64,000 nt of DNA from Bordetella avium (GCF_034424645.1 NZ_CP139969.1:1-64000); one strand, 5' to 3'. Shown: positions 27,787 through 37,103, numbered from the stretch's first letter. Notes: a model not told the origin generated them from the sequence alone. Numbers and translations are program-made.

Positions 27787-27915
27787 GGGAGAGGCTTCAA
27801 ACGAGAGGCTTCAAACAGGGGCTGCAGCCTGCGGCAAAAGGCTGCGCGTCATTATATCGGCCGACGCCCGACAGGCGTATAGTGACGCGCGCACTCTTCC
27901 TTGTCTGGCTGCTTC

Positions 27916-28842
27916 ATGATTGTCCGCCCTCGCCCCTCTGCTCTGACCTTGCTTTTCATTCTGCGCGGCTCGATCCTGCCGCGCATCGCTGGCAAATTAC
28001 TCTTCATGATCGGCCTGTCTTGCATTGTTGCGGCCGTCTATGATGCGGGCGATTTTTCGCCGGGACATCTGGGGGCGGTGCCCTTCTCGCTGTTCGGCCT
28101 GGCGCTTTCGGTGTTTCTCGGTTTTCGCAACAACGTCTGTTACGACCGCTGGTGGGAGGCGCGCAAGCAATGGGGTGAGCTGATCGTGCAGTTGCGCGCA
28201 TTGGCGCGCGAAACCACCGTGTTGTGGGGCGAAAGCCGGCCCGTGCGCGATGAGGACGTATGCCGCCAGGTGCGGCGTATGGTGGCATTTCCGCATGCGC
28301 TGGCGGCGCGATTGCGCGATGAGGATGGACGGGCCGCCCTGTCACCCTGGCTCGATGCCGAGGATATGCGCGCGCTCGACGGCCGCGCGAATCTGGCCGA
28401 TGCGCTGCTGGCTTTGCTCACCAAGGATTATCGCAAGGCCCAGCTCGCCGGCCGCTTTGGCGAGGTGGTGTATCAAGGGCTGGTGGCGCGCCTGGCCATT
28501 TGCGGCGCGGCGCAGGCCGCCTGCGAACGCATCAAGTTCACCCCGACGCCCTTTGCTTACTCCCTCTTGGTGCACCGTACTGCCTGGCTGTTCTGTCTTC
28601 TCCTGCCTTTCAGCCTGGTCGCGACGATGGGCCTGTTTATGCCATTGGCGGTGGCCATCATCGCCTATACCTTTTTCGGCCTGGACGCGGTGGGCGACGA
28701 GCTGGAAGATCCCTTCGGCCTGGCCGACAACGATTTGCCCCTGAATGCCATGGCGCGTCAGGTGGCCATCGACCTCCTCGATGGTTTGGGCGCAAGCGAG
28801 CTGCCTGCTCCGATGACCCCGCAGCGCTACCGGCTGGATTGA
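27916..28842 (+). CDS. Bestrophin-family (UPF0187) membrane channel protein
   Basis: The 308-residue protein belongs to the bacterial bestrophin/YneE family, pentameric ion channels of the inner membrane. The N-terminal RPRPSALTLLFILRGSILPRI and two early hydrophobic segments (about 15-75) are followed by the family motif FRNNVCYDRWWEARKQWG, and a second pair of membrane segments lies near residues 215-255 (CLLLPFSLVATMGLFMPLAVAIIAYTFFGLDAVGDELEDPFG). The acidic DELEDPFG is typical. The ATG at 27916 is preferred over a TTG at 27901. The last 16 bases overlap the convergent Lrp-type gene. Confidence 0.9.
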   Translation: MIVRPRPSALTLLFILRGSILPRIAGKLLFMIGLSCIVAAVYDAGDFSPGHLGAVPFSLFGLALSVFLGFRNNVCYDRWWEARKQWGELIVQLRALARETTVLWGESRPVRDEDVCRQVRRMVAFPHALAARLRDEDGRAALSPWLDAEDMRALDGRANLADALLALLTKDYRKAQLAGRFGEVVYQGLVARLAICGAAQAACERIKFTPTPFAYSLLVHRTAWLFCLLLPFSLVATMGLFMPLAVAIIAYTFFGLDAVGDELEDPFGLADNDLPLNAMARQVAIDLLDGLGASELPAPMTPQRYRLD

Positions 28843-29309
28843 GGGTCGGCCGGCGTCAGTGGCAAACGGCTTTCTTTCAGGCTGCGCAGCACAAAGCCGG
28901 ATTTGCTGTGCCGGATGCCCGGGATGCGATAGAGGCGTTCGCGCAGCAGGCGCTCGTAGTCGCGTGTGTCGCGCACGGCGATGCGGATGTAATAGTCGTA
29001 GTCGCCGGACACCAGAAAGGCCTCCAGCACCTCAGGTATGTCGGCCAGCGCCCGCCCGAATTCGTAGAGGGTTTCTTCGCTGTGGCTCTCCAGCGTGACA
29101 TGGACGATCACGGTGTCGGTATAGCCCAGCTTGGCCGGGTCCAGGTCAACCGTATAGCCTCGAATGACGCCCGCGCTTTCCATGCGCTTGATGCGGTTCC
29201 AGCAGGGGGTGGATGACAGACCCACAGCCTGGCCGATCTCGGCCAGGCTGGCCCGGGCGTTGTCCTGCAACACCTTTAAAATCGCCAGGTCAAATTTATC
29301 GAGATTCAT
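28827..29309 (-). CDS. Lrp/AsnC-family transcriptional regulator
   Basis: The 160-residue protein has an N-terminal helix-turn-helix (DNARASLAEIGQAVGLSSTPCWNRIKRMESAGVI, about 14-50) and a C-terminal RAM ligand-binding domain (EVLEAFLVSGDYDYYIRIAVRDTRDYERLLRERLYRIPGIRHSKSGFVL). It is of the Lrp rather than AsnC length. It is divergent from a lone acetolactate synthase gene, 78 bases away, which suggests that it controls that gene in response to branched-chain or other amino acids. Confidence 0.93.
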   Translation of the reverse strand: MNLDKFDLAILKVLQDNARASLAEIGQAVGLSSTPCWNRIKRMESAGVIRGYTVDLDPAKLGYTDTVIVHVTLESHSEETLYEFGRALADIPEVLEAFLVSGDYDYYIRIAVRDTRDYERLLRERLYRIPGIRHSKSGFVLRSLKESRLPLTPADPQSSR

Positions 29310-29387
29310 TTTCTTCTAATTGTGGATAGGAAAGATAAATTTACTGCTTATCCTGGAAGTTTGCGGAAAAGAAGATAAAAATTCTGC
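29310..29387. promoter_or_regulatory. AT-rich divergent promoter/operator region, Lrp gene and acetolactate synthase
   Basis: The 78 bases between the two genes are AT-rich, unlike most of the window. GGATA (29324-29328) is inverse to TATCC (29349-29353) and GATAA (29334-29338) to TTATC (29348-29352). These nested repeats are plausible binding sites for the adjacent Lrp-type protein. No exact consensus is claimed. Confidence 0.5.
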
Positions 29388-31217
29388 ATGAACTCCCCTA
29401 AGATGTTCAGCATGAATGACCGCCTCCACGCCCAGGCCCTCGCGGCCCTCGATCCTGTTGACACTCTTCCCGCCGCCGCCCTGGCCGGCAATGGCGCGCA
29501 GATTCTGCTGCAAACCTTGATTGATCTGGGGGTGGACACCGTATTTGGTTATCCGGGCGGCGCGGTGCTGCCGCTTTATGATGCCCTGCACGCCGAGCCG
29601 CGTCTGCGCCATGTGCTGGTGCGCCACGAGCAGGCCGCCGTGCATGCCGCCGAAGGCTATGCGCGCAGCACCGGCCGTCCCGGTGTGGTGTTCGTGACGT
29701 CCGGGCCCGGCATGGCCAACACCACCTCGGGTCTGCTGGACGCCATGTGCGACTCCATCCCGGTGCTTTGCGTGAGTGGCCAGGTCGCCACCTGCGCCAT
29801 CGGCACCGATGCTTTCCAGGAGTGTGACGCCATCGGCATTTCGCGTCCGGTCACCAAATGGAATGCCCAGATACGGCGCTGCCAAGACGTGGCTGATGTG
29901 GTGGCCCGCGCGTTCACCCTGACACGCCAGGGCCGTCCGGGCCCGGTGCTGGTAGATTTTCCCAAAGATGTGCAGTTGGCGCGGCCCTGCCCCGACCATA
30001 TTGAATCCGCCACCGCTGCGCTCGCCGCCTCACGCGCACGGCGTCAGACCAGCAGGACGGCGCTGCGCCTGCCCGCCGGCGCCTTGCGCCGCGCCGCAGC
30101 CATGATTGCCCAGGCCCGTCGGCCAGTTTTCTACGGTGGTGGCGGCCTGATCAATTCCGGCGCCCAAGCCTGCGCGGCGTTTACCGAGCTGGTGCGTCGT
30201 ACCGGCGCGCCCTGCACGCTTACGCTGATGGGTTTGGGGGCGTTCCCGGCCTCCGATCCGCAATTCCTGGGCATGCTGGGCATGCACGGCACGCTGGAGG
30301 CCAATCTGGCCATGCACGAGGCCGATCTGGTGATCTGCATCGGCGCCCGCTTCGATGACCGCATCACCGGCAAGCTTTCCGAGTTCTGCCCTCATGCGCG
30401 CAAGATCCATCTCGATATCGACCCGACCTCGATCAACAAGGTGGTGCGTGTCGATGCGGCTCTGGTGGGTGACTGTCTTCCCATGCTGGAGGCCCTGAGC
30501 GCCGAATTGCGCGAGACGCCCGCCGCGCAGCTGGCTGGCTGGTGGTCCCGCATCGAGAGGTGGCGTGCACGGGATTGCCTGGCCTGGCAGGCGCAGGGCG
30601 ACGCCATCTTGCCGCAGCAACTGATGTCGCGTCTGAACGCCGCGCTGGCCAGCCACGACGCCATTGTGTCTACCGATGTGGGCCAGCATCAGATGTGGGC
30701 GGCGCAGTATCTGCGCTTTGACCGGCCGGGCCGCTGGTTGACGTCGGGCGGCGCCGGCACCATGGGTTACGGTCTGCCGGCTGCCATTGGCGCCCAGATC
30801 GCGCATCCCGATAAAACCGTCGTGTGCGTGAGCGGCGACGCCTCGGTGTTGATGAATATTCAGGAGCTGTCCACGGCCATGCAGCATCGCGCACCGGTCA
30901 AGGTCGTGCTGTGCAATAACGGCTATATGGGCATGGTGCGCCAGTGGCAGGAGCTGATACACGGCGGGCGCTATAGCCACAGCTATAACGCGTCGCTGCC
31001 GGATTTCGTGGCGCTGGCGCGCGCCTTTGGCTGGGGCTCGGCCAGGGTCGAGCATCCCGATGAACTCGATGCTGCGCTGGCGCAATGCCTGGCGCATGAC
31101 GGGCCCTTTTTCCTGGACGTCACGGTAGCCGCCCAGGAAAACTGCTTCCCCATGATGCCTGCCGGAGAGGGCCACCATCGCATGATGCTGGCCGCCGGCA
31201 AGTGGTTTGAGGAGTAA
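29388..31217 (+). CDS. ilvB: Acetolactate synthase large (catalytic) subunit
   Basis: The enzyme condenses pyruvate to acetolactate, or pyruvate and 2-oxobutyrate to acetohydroxybutyrate, in branched-chain amino acid synthesis. The 609-residue protein has the ThDP-activating glutamate in [16 protein letters not shown] (Glu81), [14 protein letters not shown], the central FAD-type domain, and the ThDP/Mg motif SGDASVLMN...[13 protein letters not shown] starting near Gly483-Asp484. The MVRQWQE segment favours the anabolic acetohydroxyacid synthase type over the catabolic one. No regulatory small subunit (ilvH/ilvN) follows. The N-terminus is uncertain: in-frame ATGs at 29388, 29403 and 29412 all lack a strong ribosome site. 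Confidence 0.9.
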   Translation: MNSPKMFSMNDRLHAQALAALDPVDTLPAAALAGNGAQILLQTLIDLGVDTVFGYPGGAVLPLYDALHAEPRLRHVLVRHEQAAVHAAEGYARSTGRPGVVFVTSGPGMANTTSGLLDAMCDSIPVLCVSGQVATCAIGTDAFQECDAIGISRPVTKWNAQIRRCQDVADVVARAFTLTRQGRPGPVLVDFPKDVQLARPCPDHIESATAALAASRARRQTSRTALRLPAGALRRAAAMIAQARRPVFYGGGGLINSGAQACAAFTELVRRTGAPCTLTLMGLGAFPASDPQFLGMLGMHGTLEANLAMHEADLVICIGARFDDRITGKLSEFCPHARKIHLDIDPTSINKVVRVDAALVGDCLPMLEALSAELRETPAAQLAGWWSRIERWRARDCLAWQAQGDAILPQQLMSRLNAALASHDAIVSTDVGQHQMWAAQYLRFDRPGRWLTSGGAGTMGYGLPAAIGAQIAHPDKTVVCVSGDASVLMNIQELSTAMQHRAPVKVVLCNNGYMGMVRQWQELIHGGRYSHSYNASLPDFVALARAFGWGSARVEHPDELDAALAQCLAHDGPFFLDVTVAAQENCFPMMPAGEGHHRMMLAAGKWFEE

Positions 31218-31226
31218 GGCGCGGCC

Positions 31227-31985
31227 TTACACGCAGCGTCCGCCGTCAACTTCCAGGCAGGTGCCTGTGATGAAGGCGGCTTCATCTGAGGCCAGATAAA
31301 GGCAGGCGTTGGCGATATCCTCCGGGGTCGAGAACCGGCCCAGCGGGATGGATGCCAGGAAGCGCTGGCGGTTTTCCGGGGTGTCGGGCACACCCATGAA
31401 GTCCGACAGCAGGCCTGTCGCGCCGATGACCGGATTGACGCAATTCACGCGGATGTTGTCCGGGCCCAGTTCGGCGGCCATGGACTTGCTGGTCGTGACG
31501 ACCGCGCCTTTGCTGCCGTTATACCAGGTGAGGCCCGGGCGCGGACGGATCGCGGCGGTCGAGGCGATGTTGATAAAAGAGCCGCCGCCATGGGCGCGGA
31601 AGTGCGGCACCATGTGCTTGGCGGTCAGGAAGATGCTTTTGACGTTGATCGCATAAATGCGGTCGAACTCCTCCTCCTCGACTTCGAGCAAGGGGCGGTT
31701 GCGGTGCGTGGTGCCTGCATTATTGACCACCGTGGTCAGCCCGCCGAAAGCCTTGAGCGTGGTGGCCAGCAGCGCGGCGATATCGTCGCTGCGCGACACA
31801 TCGGCCCGCGCAAAAATGGCGTTGCCGCCCGCGCTCTTGATGGCCTCGGCTACACGCTGGCCGCCGGCCTCATTGATGTCGGCTACGACGACGTTGGCGC
31901 CCTCTCGTGCGAAAGCCACAGCGATACCCTCGCCGAATCCCGAGCCTGCGCCCGTCACGATGGCGGTCTTTCCTTGCAAACGCAT
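31227..31985 (-). CDS. Short-chain dehydrogenase/reductase (last gene of ABC/SDR/ALDH operon)
   Basis: This 252-residue classical SDR has the cofactor motif TGAGSGFG (11-18), the NNAG motif (VVNNAGTTHRN), the catalytic serine in INIASTAAIRPRPG and the YNGSK active-site tyrosine/lysine. The tail (SDEAAFITGTCLEVDGG) is typical of the FabG/glucose dehydrogenase-like group. The substrate is unknown. It is 24 bases downstream of the aldehyde dehydrogenase gene and is probably the last gene of a six-gene operon with an ABC importer. Confidence 0.9.
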   Translation of the reverse strand: MRLQGKTAIVTGAGSGFGEGIAVAFAREGANVVVADINEAGGQRVAEAIKSAGGNAIFARADVSRSDDIAALLATTLKAFGGLTTVVNNAGTTHRNRPLLEVEEEEFDRIYAINVKSIFLTAKHMVPHFRAHGGGSFINIASTAAIRPRPGLTWYNGSKGAVVTTSKSMAAELGPDNIRVNCVNPVIGATGLLSDFMGVPDTPENRQRFLASIPLGRFSTPEDIANACLYLASDEAAFITGTCLEVDGGRCV

Positions 31986-32009
31986 GATGTGTTGTCTCCT
32001 TGTTGTTGG

Positions 32010-33443
32010 TCAGTCGTGTTTGATGGCGATGGTTTTCAGAACGGTGAAGCCGTAGAGGGCTTCAAAACCTTTCTCGCGGCCATGGCCGCTGGCTTTCACG
32101 CCGCCGAAAGGGAGTTCGACGCCGCCGCCAGCGCCATAGTTGTTGATGAAAACTTGCCCGCTGCGTATCTTTCGCGCCAGGCGCAGCTGGCGCGAGCCGT
32201 CGCGTGTCCAGATGCTGGCGGCCAGCCCATATTGCGTGGCGTTGGCAATGCGCACGGCATCGGCTTCGTCATCGAAGGGGATGGCGACCAGCACCGGGCC
32301 GAAGATTTCTTCCTGGGCCAGCAGGTGGTCAACCGGCACATTGCCCAGCAGCGTCGGCGCCTGGAAATAACCGTTAGCCGGCGCGCCCTCGGCGATGCTG
32401 CCGCGCGCCGCCGTGACGATGCCGTCCTGTTCGGCCTGGCGCAGGAAGTTCTGCACGCGCTCGAGCTGGCTCTTGCGGATCAGGGGGCCGCAATCCAGGT
32501 CTTGCGAGGAGGAGCCGGTGCGCAGGGCGCCGAAGGCTTCCGACAGGCGCGTCATGACCTTGTCGTAGACGCTGCGCTGGATCAGGATGCGGCTGCCCGC
32601 CGAGCAGGTCTGGCCTGCATTTTGCACGATGGCGTTGACGGCGACCGGCACCAGCGCGTCGATGTCGGCATCGTCGAACACGATCTGCGGCGACTTGCCG
32701 CCTAGTTCCAGCGTGGCCGGAACGTGGTTCTCGGCAGCGGTCTGCGTGACCAGTACGCCGATGCGCGGTGAGCCGGTGAAGGAAATGTGGTCGATGCCGG
32801 GATGACGGGCCAGCGCGTCACCGGCCTCATGGCCGTAACCCGTAACGATGTTCAGCGCGCCGGGAGGCAGGCCCACCTCGGCCGCCAGTTCGGCCACGCG
32901 CAGCAGCGACAGGCAGGCGTCTTCGGCAGGCTTGACCACGCAGGCATTGCCTGCCGCTAGTGCGCCGCCCACGCTGCGACCGAAGATCTGCAACGGGTAG
33001 TTCCAGGGCACGATGTGGCCCGTGACGCCGTGCGGCTCGCGCAGCGTCAGCACCGTGTAACCGTTCTGATAGGGAATGGTTTCTCCCATCAGCTTATCGG
33101 CCGCGCCGCCGTAGAACTCGAAGTAACGGGCGATGGCGGTGACGTCGGCGCGTGCCTGCTTGAGCGGCTTGCCGCAATCACGCGACTCGATCTGCGTGAG
33201 TTCATCATGGTGTTCGAGAATCTTGAGCGAAAGGGCCAGCAGCAGCCGGCCGCGTTCGGCCGCCGACAGAGCCCCCCAGGCGCCCTCATAGGCGCGCCGC
33301 GAGGATTGCACGGCCAGATCGATGTCGGCCGCGTTGCCGCGCGCGATGCGCTCGTAAGCCTCGCCCGTGGAGGGATCGATGACGTCAATCGCTTCCCCGG
33401 AGCTGCCGGGAACGAATCGATTGTCGATGAAATGCTGCTTCAT
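32010..33443 (-). CDS. NAD(P)-dependent aldehyde dehydrogenase
   Basis: The 477-residue protein oxidises an aldehyde to the acid. It has the cofactor segment VPWNYPLQIFGRSVGGALAAGNACVVKPAE, SFTGSPRIG, the general base Glu246 (LELGGKSP) and the catalytic Cys280 (NAGQTCSAGSR), and FGPVL in the C-terminal part. It is of the betaine-aldehyde/gamma-aminobutyraldehyde-like class by length. The ATG at 33443 gives MKQHFIDNRFVPG, the normal family start; a longer in-frame extension is rejected. It lies between two SDR genes, so an alcohol-aldehyde-acid or sugar-type oxidation route is plausible. Confidence 0.92.
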   Translation of the reverse strand: MKQHFIDNRFVPGSSGEAIDVIDPSTGEAYERIARGNAADIDLAVQSSRRAYEGAWGALSAAERGRLLLALSLKILEHHDELTQIESRDCGKPLKQARADVTAIARYFEFYGGAADKLMGETIPYQNGYTVLTLREPHGVTGHIVPWNYPLQIFGRSVGGALAAGNACVVKPAEDACLSLLRVAELAAEVGLPPGALNIVTGYGHEAGDALARHPGIDHISFTGSPRIGVLVTQTAAENHVPATLELGGKSPQIVFDDADIDALVPVAVNAIVQNAGQTCSAGSRILIQRSVYDKVMTRLSEAFGALRTGSSSQDLDCGPLIRKSQLERVQNFLRQAEQDGIVTAARGSIAEGAPANGYFQAPTLLGNVPVDHLLAQEEIFGPVLVAIPFDDEADAVRIANATQYGLAASIWTRDGSRQLRLARKIRSGQVFINNYGAGGGVELPFGGVKASGHGREKGFEALYGFTVLKTIAIKHD

Positions 33444-33497
33444 GCCTAACCACCCTTGTTGGAAGAATAATGAGAAAAAGCGAAAGCAAAACATCTC

Positions 33498-33519
33498 GTC
33501 CGCGCCAGCAGGTGCGGAC
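33498..33519 (-). other. Intercistronic hairpin between SDR and ALDH genes
   Basis: GTCCGC (33498-33503) is inverse to GCGGAC (33514-33519). On the transcribed minus strand it precedes a T-rich stretch (about 33494-33473) by several bases. It may reduce read-through or mark an RNA processing point inside the operon. It is short and its role is unproven. Confidence 0.35.
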
Positions 33520-33526
33520 AGGGAGT

Positions 33527-34330
33527 TCAAAACTGGACAGACAGCCCTCCGTCCACGGCCAGCACCTGGCCGTTGATGAAGGATGCGGCGGGCGAGGCCA
33601 GAAAAACGGCTGCACCTGCAATCTCTTCGGGGCGCCCCCAGCGGCCGATGGGATTGCGTGCGGCCAGACCGGGCCCGATCAGCGGGTCTGCCACCATCGC
33701 CGCATTGGTTTGCGTGGCGAAGGTGCCGGGCGCGATGGCATTGCTGGTGATGCCCTGCGGGCCGAATTCGGCGGCCAGCGCCCGCATCAGGCCGGTCAGG
33801 CCCTGTTTGGCGGCCGGATAGACGGCATCGCCCACGCGCGCCAGCTCGCCGACCACCGAGGTGATGGCAATGAGCCGCCCGCTGCCCTGCCGCGCCATGC
33901 GTTCAGTGGCCAGCTTGGCCAGCAGGATGCCCGCAACCAGATCGGTATCAATGAGCTGACGGATTTCGCTGGGGCTGATGTCACGCAGGGTTTTGCGGAT
34001 GCGTGCTCCGACGTTGTTGACCAGGATGTCCAGACGGCCGTGCTGCGCATCGAGTGTGACGAAGGCGGCCTGCATGGCCTCGTGATCGGAGACGTCAAAG
34101 GGTAGCGCCGAGGCTGCCAGGCCAGCCGTGCGCAGCGTGGCGGCAGCGGCTTCGGCCTTGGCCGCATCGCGGCCGTTGATGAGCACATGGGCGCCGCTTG
34201 CCGCCATTGCGCGGGCGATTTCCCAACCGAGGCCCCGCGCCGATCCGGTGACCAGGGCGACCTGGCCAGCCAATGAGAACTGTTGCAGATAGGACAGCGG
34301 TGGCGGAAAGATTGACGGCGGAAACATCAT
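33527..34330 (-). CDS. Short-chain dehydrogenase/reductase (first SDR of the operon)
   Basis: This 267-residue classical SDR resembles gluconate 5-dehydrogenase/FabG-like enzymes. It has TGSARGLG (28-35), the NNVG variant of the NNAG motif (LVNNVGARIRKTL), the serine-containing ITSVVGELARVGDAV, and YPAAKQG with the catalytic Tyr and Lys. The substrate is unknown. Its start overlaps the permease stop by four bases (ATGA), which ties it firmly to the ABC importer operon. Confidence 0.9.
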   Translation of the reverse strand: MMFPPSIFPPPLSYLQQFSLAGQVALVTGSARGLGWEIARAMAASGAHVLINGRDAAKAEAAAATLRTAGLAASALPFDVSDHEAMQAAFVTLDAQHGRLDILVNNVGARIRKTLRDISPSEIRQLIDTDLVAGILLAKLATERMARQGSGRLIAITSVVGELARVGDAVYPAAKQGLTGLMRALAAEFGPQGITSNAIAPGTFATQTNAAMVADPLIGPGLAARNPIGRWGRPEEIAGAAVFLASPAASFINGQVLAVDGGLSVQF

Positions 34331-35181
34331 TCGCGGAATTCAGGAGCCCAATGCAGCAGTCTACGCTCTAAGCACGTAACGCAATAGACCAGAACAATCC
34401 CCACTATCGACAACAGCGTGACGGCCGCAAACATGTCGGTGGCGTTCAGAGTCGCCAGCGCCGTGATCATCAGATAGCCCATGCCGGTGGTCGAACCCAC
34501 GAACTCGGCCAGCACCACACCGATCAAGGCGAAGCTGATGGCGTTGGGCAGTGCTGCGAAGGTCCAGGCTGCCGCCGTAGGGATCTGCACCCGCCACAGA
34601 ATCTGGCGCGGCGAGCCGCCCAGGGTGCGGCAGAAATCCACCAGTTCGCGCTCTACGCTGCGCCCGCCTTTATAGGTGTTGAAAAACACCAGGAAGAACA
34701 CGACGAACCAGGAGGTCACGACCTTGGACGCCATTCCCAGGCCGAAGAACATCGTGATCAGCGGCACGAAAGCGATGCGAGGCATCGAGTTGAAGGCGAC
34801 GATGAAGGGGTTGAATATGTCGGCGAGAAAGCGGTTGCGGGCCAGCGCCAGGCCGACGACAAAGCCGCTGCCCACGCCCACGGCCAGTCCCAGCAGGGTG
34901 GCTTGCAGGGTCAGCCACAGATGCGGCCAGACCGATTGCGGCCCCGGCTGCATCCATTGCCACAGTCGTAGCGCCACGCGTGAGGGTTGGCTGATGAAGA
35001 AGGGGTCGAACAGGGTGTTCTGCACAAACCAGGGAATGCGCGTCAGGCCTTCCCAGGCTCCCAGAAACAGTGCCAGCAAGAGAATCTGCCAGGCGGTGAT
35101 GCGCAGGCGGCGCCCGGCGGCCTGCCGGCGTTCTTCGCGGATATACCCGCTGGCTTCGGCATCGATCGGAATGTCTTTCAT
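34327..35181 (-). CDS. ABC transporter permease (SsuC/TauC-like)
   Basis: The 284-residue membrane protein is the permease of an importer in the nitrate/sulfonate/thiamine-precursor class. It has about six hydrophobic segments and the EAA-type loop region ELVDFCRTLGGSPRQILWRVQIPTAAAWTFAALPNAISFALIGVVLAEFVGSTTGMGYLM. The start at 35181 gives MKDIPIDAEASGY; an upstream in-frame ATG at 35232 would overlap the ATPase gene. The stop overlaps the start of the SDR gene. Confidence 0.92.
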   Translation of the reverse strand: MKDIPIDAEASGYIREERRQAAGRRLRITAWQILLLALFLGAWEGLTRIPWFVQNTLFDPFFISQPSRVALRLWQWMQPGPQSVWPHLWLTLQATLLGLAVGVGSGFVVGLALARNRFLADIFNPFIVAFNSMPRIAFVPLITMFFGLGMASKVVTSWFVVFFLVFFNTYKGGRSVERELVDFCRTLGGSPRQILWRVQIPTAAAWTFAALPNAISFALIGVVLAEFVGSTTGMGYLMITALATLNATDMFAAVTLLSIVGIVLVYCVTCLERRLLHWAPEFRE

Positions 35182-35192
35182 GGTGTGGCGCT

Positions 35193-35966
35193 TCAGGCTG
35201 CGGCGCGAAATTGCTGGCCTAGAACAGACCACAGGCTTTGCACATGGGCGGTGAATTGCGGGGTTTCGCGCAGCGTGAATACGTCGCGCGGATGCGGGAT
35301 GCTGATGCGCTCGTCGAGCAGCACACGGCTTGGCGGACCGGACAGCACCACCACGCGATCCGATAGGGTGATGGCCTCATCGAGGTCATGCGTGACCATC
35401 ACAATGGTTTGGCCCAGGTTGCGCCAGATATCGCCTAGTTCGCGGTGCAAATGCGTTTTGGTGTGGGTGTCGAGCGCGCCGAAAGGCTCGTCCAGCAACA
35501 GAATGCGGGGCTCTACCGCTAGGCTCATCAAGAGCGCGACGCGGCGGCGCATGCCGCCGGAGAGCTGATGCGGGTAAGCATCGGCGAAACCCTCCAGATG
35601 ACCTAGCCGCAGCAGATGATCGACGCGTGGCGCGATGTGCTTGGCCGCCATACCCATAAAGCGTAGGCCTAGCGCCACGTTCTTGCGTACGGTGTACCAG
35701 GGCAGCAGCGTGTCCTTCTGAAAGATGTAGCCCAGCTTGGGCGGCACTTTGCCATTGACCGTTAGGCCATCGACCATGAGGCGGCCGGCCGAAGGCGGCA
35801 GAAAGCCCGCGATCATGTTGAGCAAGGTGCTTTTGCCGCAGCCGGAGGGGCCGACGATGGACAGAAACTCGCCCTCGCCTATCGTCAGGCTGACATCGCC
35901 CACCGCATGCGTCGTGCCCTGTCGGCTGTGATAGACCTTGCCGACGTGCTCCAGCTCGATCATCAA
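35193..35966 (-). CDS. ABC transporter ATPase (SsuB/TauB-like)
   Basis: The 257-residue ATPase energises the importer. It has Walker A VGPSGCGKST, the Q-loop at FQKDTLLPWYTVRKNVALGL, signature LSGGMRRRVAL (with Met-Arg-Arg where Gln is usual), Walker B ILLLDEPFGALD and the switch histidine in VTHDLDEA. Its start overlaps the stop of the substrate-binding protein gene by four bases. Confidence 0.94.
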   Translation of the reverse strand: MMIELEHVGKVYHSRQGTTHAVGDVSLTIGEGEFLSIVGPSGCGKSTLLNMIAGFLPPSAGRLMVDGLTVNGKVPPKLGYIFQKDTLLPWYTVRKNVALGLRFMGMAAKHIAPRVDHLLRLGHLEGFADAYPHQLSGGMRRRVALLMSLAVEPRILLLDEPFGALDTHTKTHLHRELGDIWRNLGQTIVMVTHDLDEAITLSDRVVVLSGPPSRVLLDERISIPHPRDVFTLRETPQFTAHVQSLWSVLGQQFRAAA

Positions 35967-37012
35967 AGACCTCTTGCCTTGCGCACAAAGCGCATGTCCA
36001 CGCAGGCCGAGTACGGTACGCGGGCCAGTTCGGCATTGGAGAATTGTCGGTCATCGCCCATGATGGCGCACAGGCGGCCATAGGCGTCTTCGGTGATGAT
36101 GTTGTCTTTCAGGAACACACCATCCTGATAAACAGCGATGGTTTTCTCGATGGCCTCGCGCGGGAAAGCGCTGAGGTAATCGGCGTAGATCGTGTCCGTG
36201 ACTTCTGCCGCGCTGTGCGTATTGATGAAGTCCTGTGCCTTCACTAGCGCGCTCACAAAAGCCTGCACGACTTCCGGACGTTTCTCTACCGTGTCGCGCA
36301 GTGCGAGCGCGGCGATGCCGGGTACGTCACCGCCCATGAAGGCCTGCCAGGAGGCATCGGTCGTGGCGTCGAAAATGGACACCCCCCAGCCTTCGGCCTT
36401 GGCCTGCTCCATCATGGACATGGTGGCCATGCTGGCCGATACCGAGCCGGTTTTCAATGCGCCCAGCATGGTGGCCAGATCGCCCAGGGGGCGGATATCG
36501 ACCTTGTCGCCCACGCCGGCTTTCTGGGTGAGATAGACCGCCATGAGCCAGGTGCTGGACTGAGGCTGCGTCGCGCCCATGCGCTTGCCCGCGAGGTCTT
36601 TGATGCTGCGGATTTTGCCGCTGTCGTAGTCTTCCTTGCGCACGATCACGTTGGCGTAGGTGAGCTTGCGGTCAAAGCCGAAGATCAGCGTGGCCGGTTT
36701 GCCGGCCAGGGTCAGGGCAGGCGCGGCCGTGGCGGCTGTGGCGCCAAACAGAATCTGCCCTGCCGCCAGCAACTGATTGGTGCGCGGCCCGCTTTGCGAG
36801 TTGAGGTAATCGATGCTCAGGCCGTTGTCGCCGAAATAGCCTTTTTTCAGGGCCACATAGCCCGCCGCGAAAAAGGGATCGATGCTGCCTTGGCCATAGA
36901 CGGCCTTGCCCAGGTTCGCACGCTGCGCGAAGGCAGGCAGGCCAATCAGCGAAGTGGCGGCTGCGCCAGCCAGCAACTGGCGACGCGTCAGGCCGAGGGA
37001 GGGAGAAGTCAT
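35963..37012 (-). CDS. ABC transporter substrate-binding protein (NMT1/SsuA-like), Tat signal
   Basis: The 349-residue periplasmic protein has a twin-arginine signal (LTRRQLLAGAAATSLIGLPAFAQ) and an NMT1/THI5-SsuA-like fold: VALKKGYFGDNGLSIDYLNSQSGPRTNQLLAAGQILFG, then a ligand loop LAGKRMGATQPQSSTWLMAVYL. Relatives bind sulfonates, nitrate, thiamine precursors or aromatic acids, so the family does not identify the ligand. No sulfonate monooxygenase is nearby; instead two SDRs and an aldehyde dehydrogenase follow, so the imported compound is probably oxidised in steps. It is the first gene of the operon. Confidence 0.9.
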   Translation of the reverse strand: MTSPSLGLTRRQLLAGAAATSLIGLPAFAQRANLGKAVYGQGSIDPFFAAGYVALKKGYFGDNGLSIDYLNSQSGPRTNQLLAAGQILFGATAATAAPALTLAGKPATLIFGFDRKLTYANVIVRKEDYDSGKIRSIKDLAGKRMGATQPQSSTWLMAVYLTQKAGVGDKVDIRPLGDLATMLGALKTGSVSASMATMSMMEQAKAEGWGVSIFDATTDASWQAFMGGDVPGIAALALRDTVEKRPEVVQAFVSALVKAQDFINTHSAAEVTDTIYADYLSAFPREAIEKTIAVYQDGVFLKDNIITEDAYGRLCAIMGDDRQFSNAELARVPYSACVDMRFVRKARGL

Positions 37013-37103
37013 ATCATCCTCGTGGGGGTTAACAGGCCGATGTGCCGCAAACGATAACGCACTCGTGACCGCTTACCAACCGTGGACACATAAAGCGGCC
37101 GCA

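Noticed and set aside
31227..37012. Taurine/alkanesulfonate utilisation operon
   Set aside because: The ABC genes look SsuABC-like, but there is no sulfonate monooxygenase, flavin reductase or sulfur regulator. Dehydrogenases follow instead.
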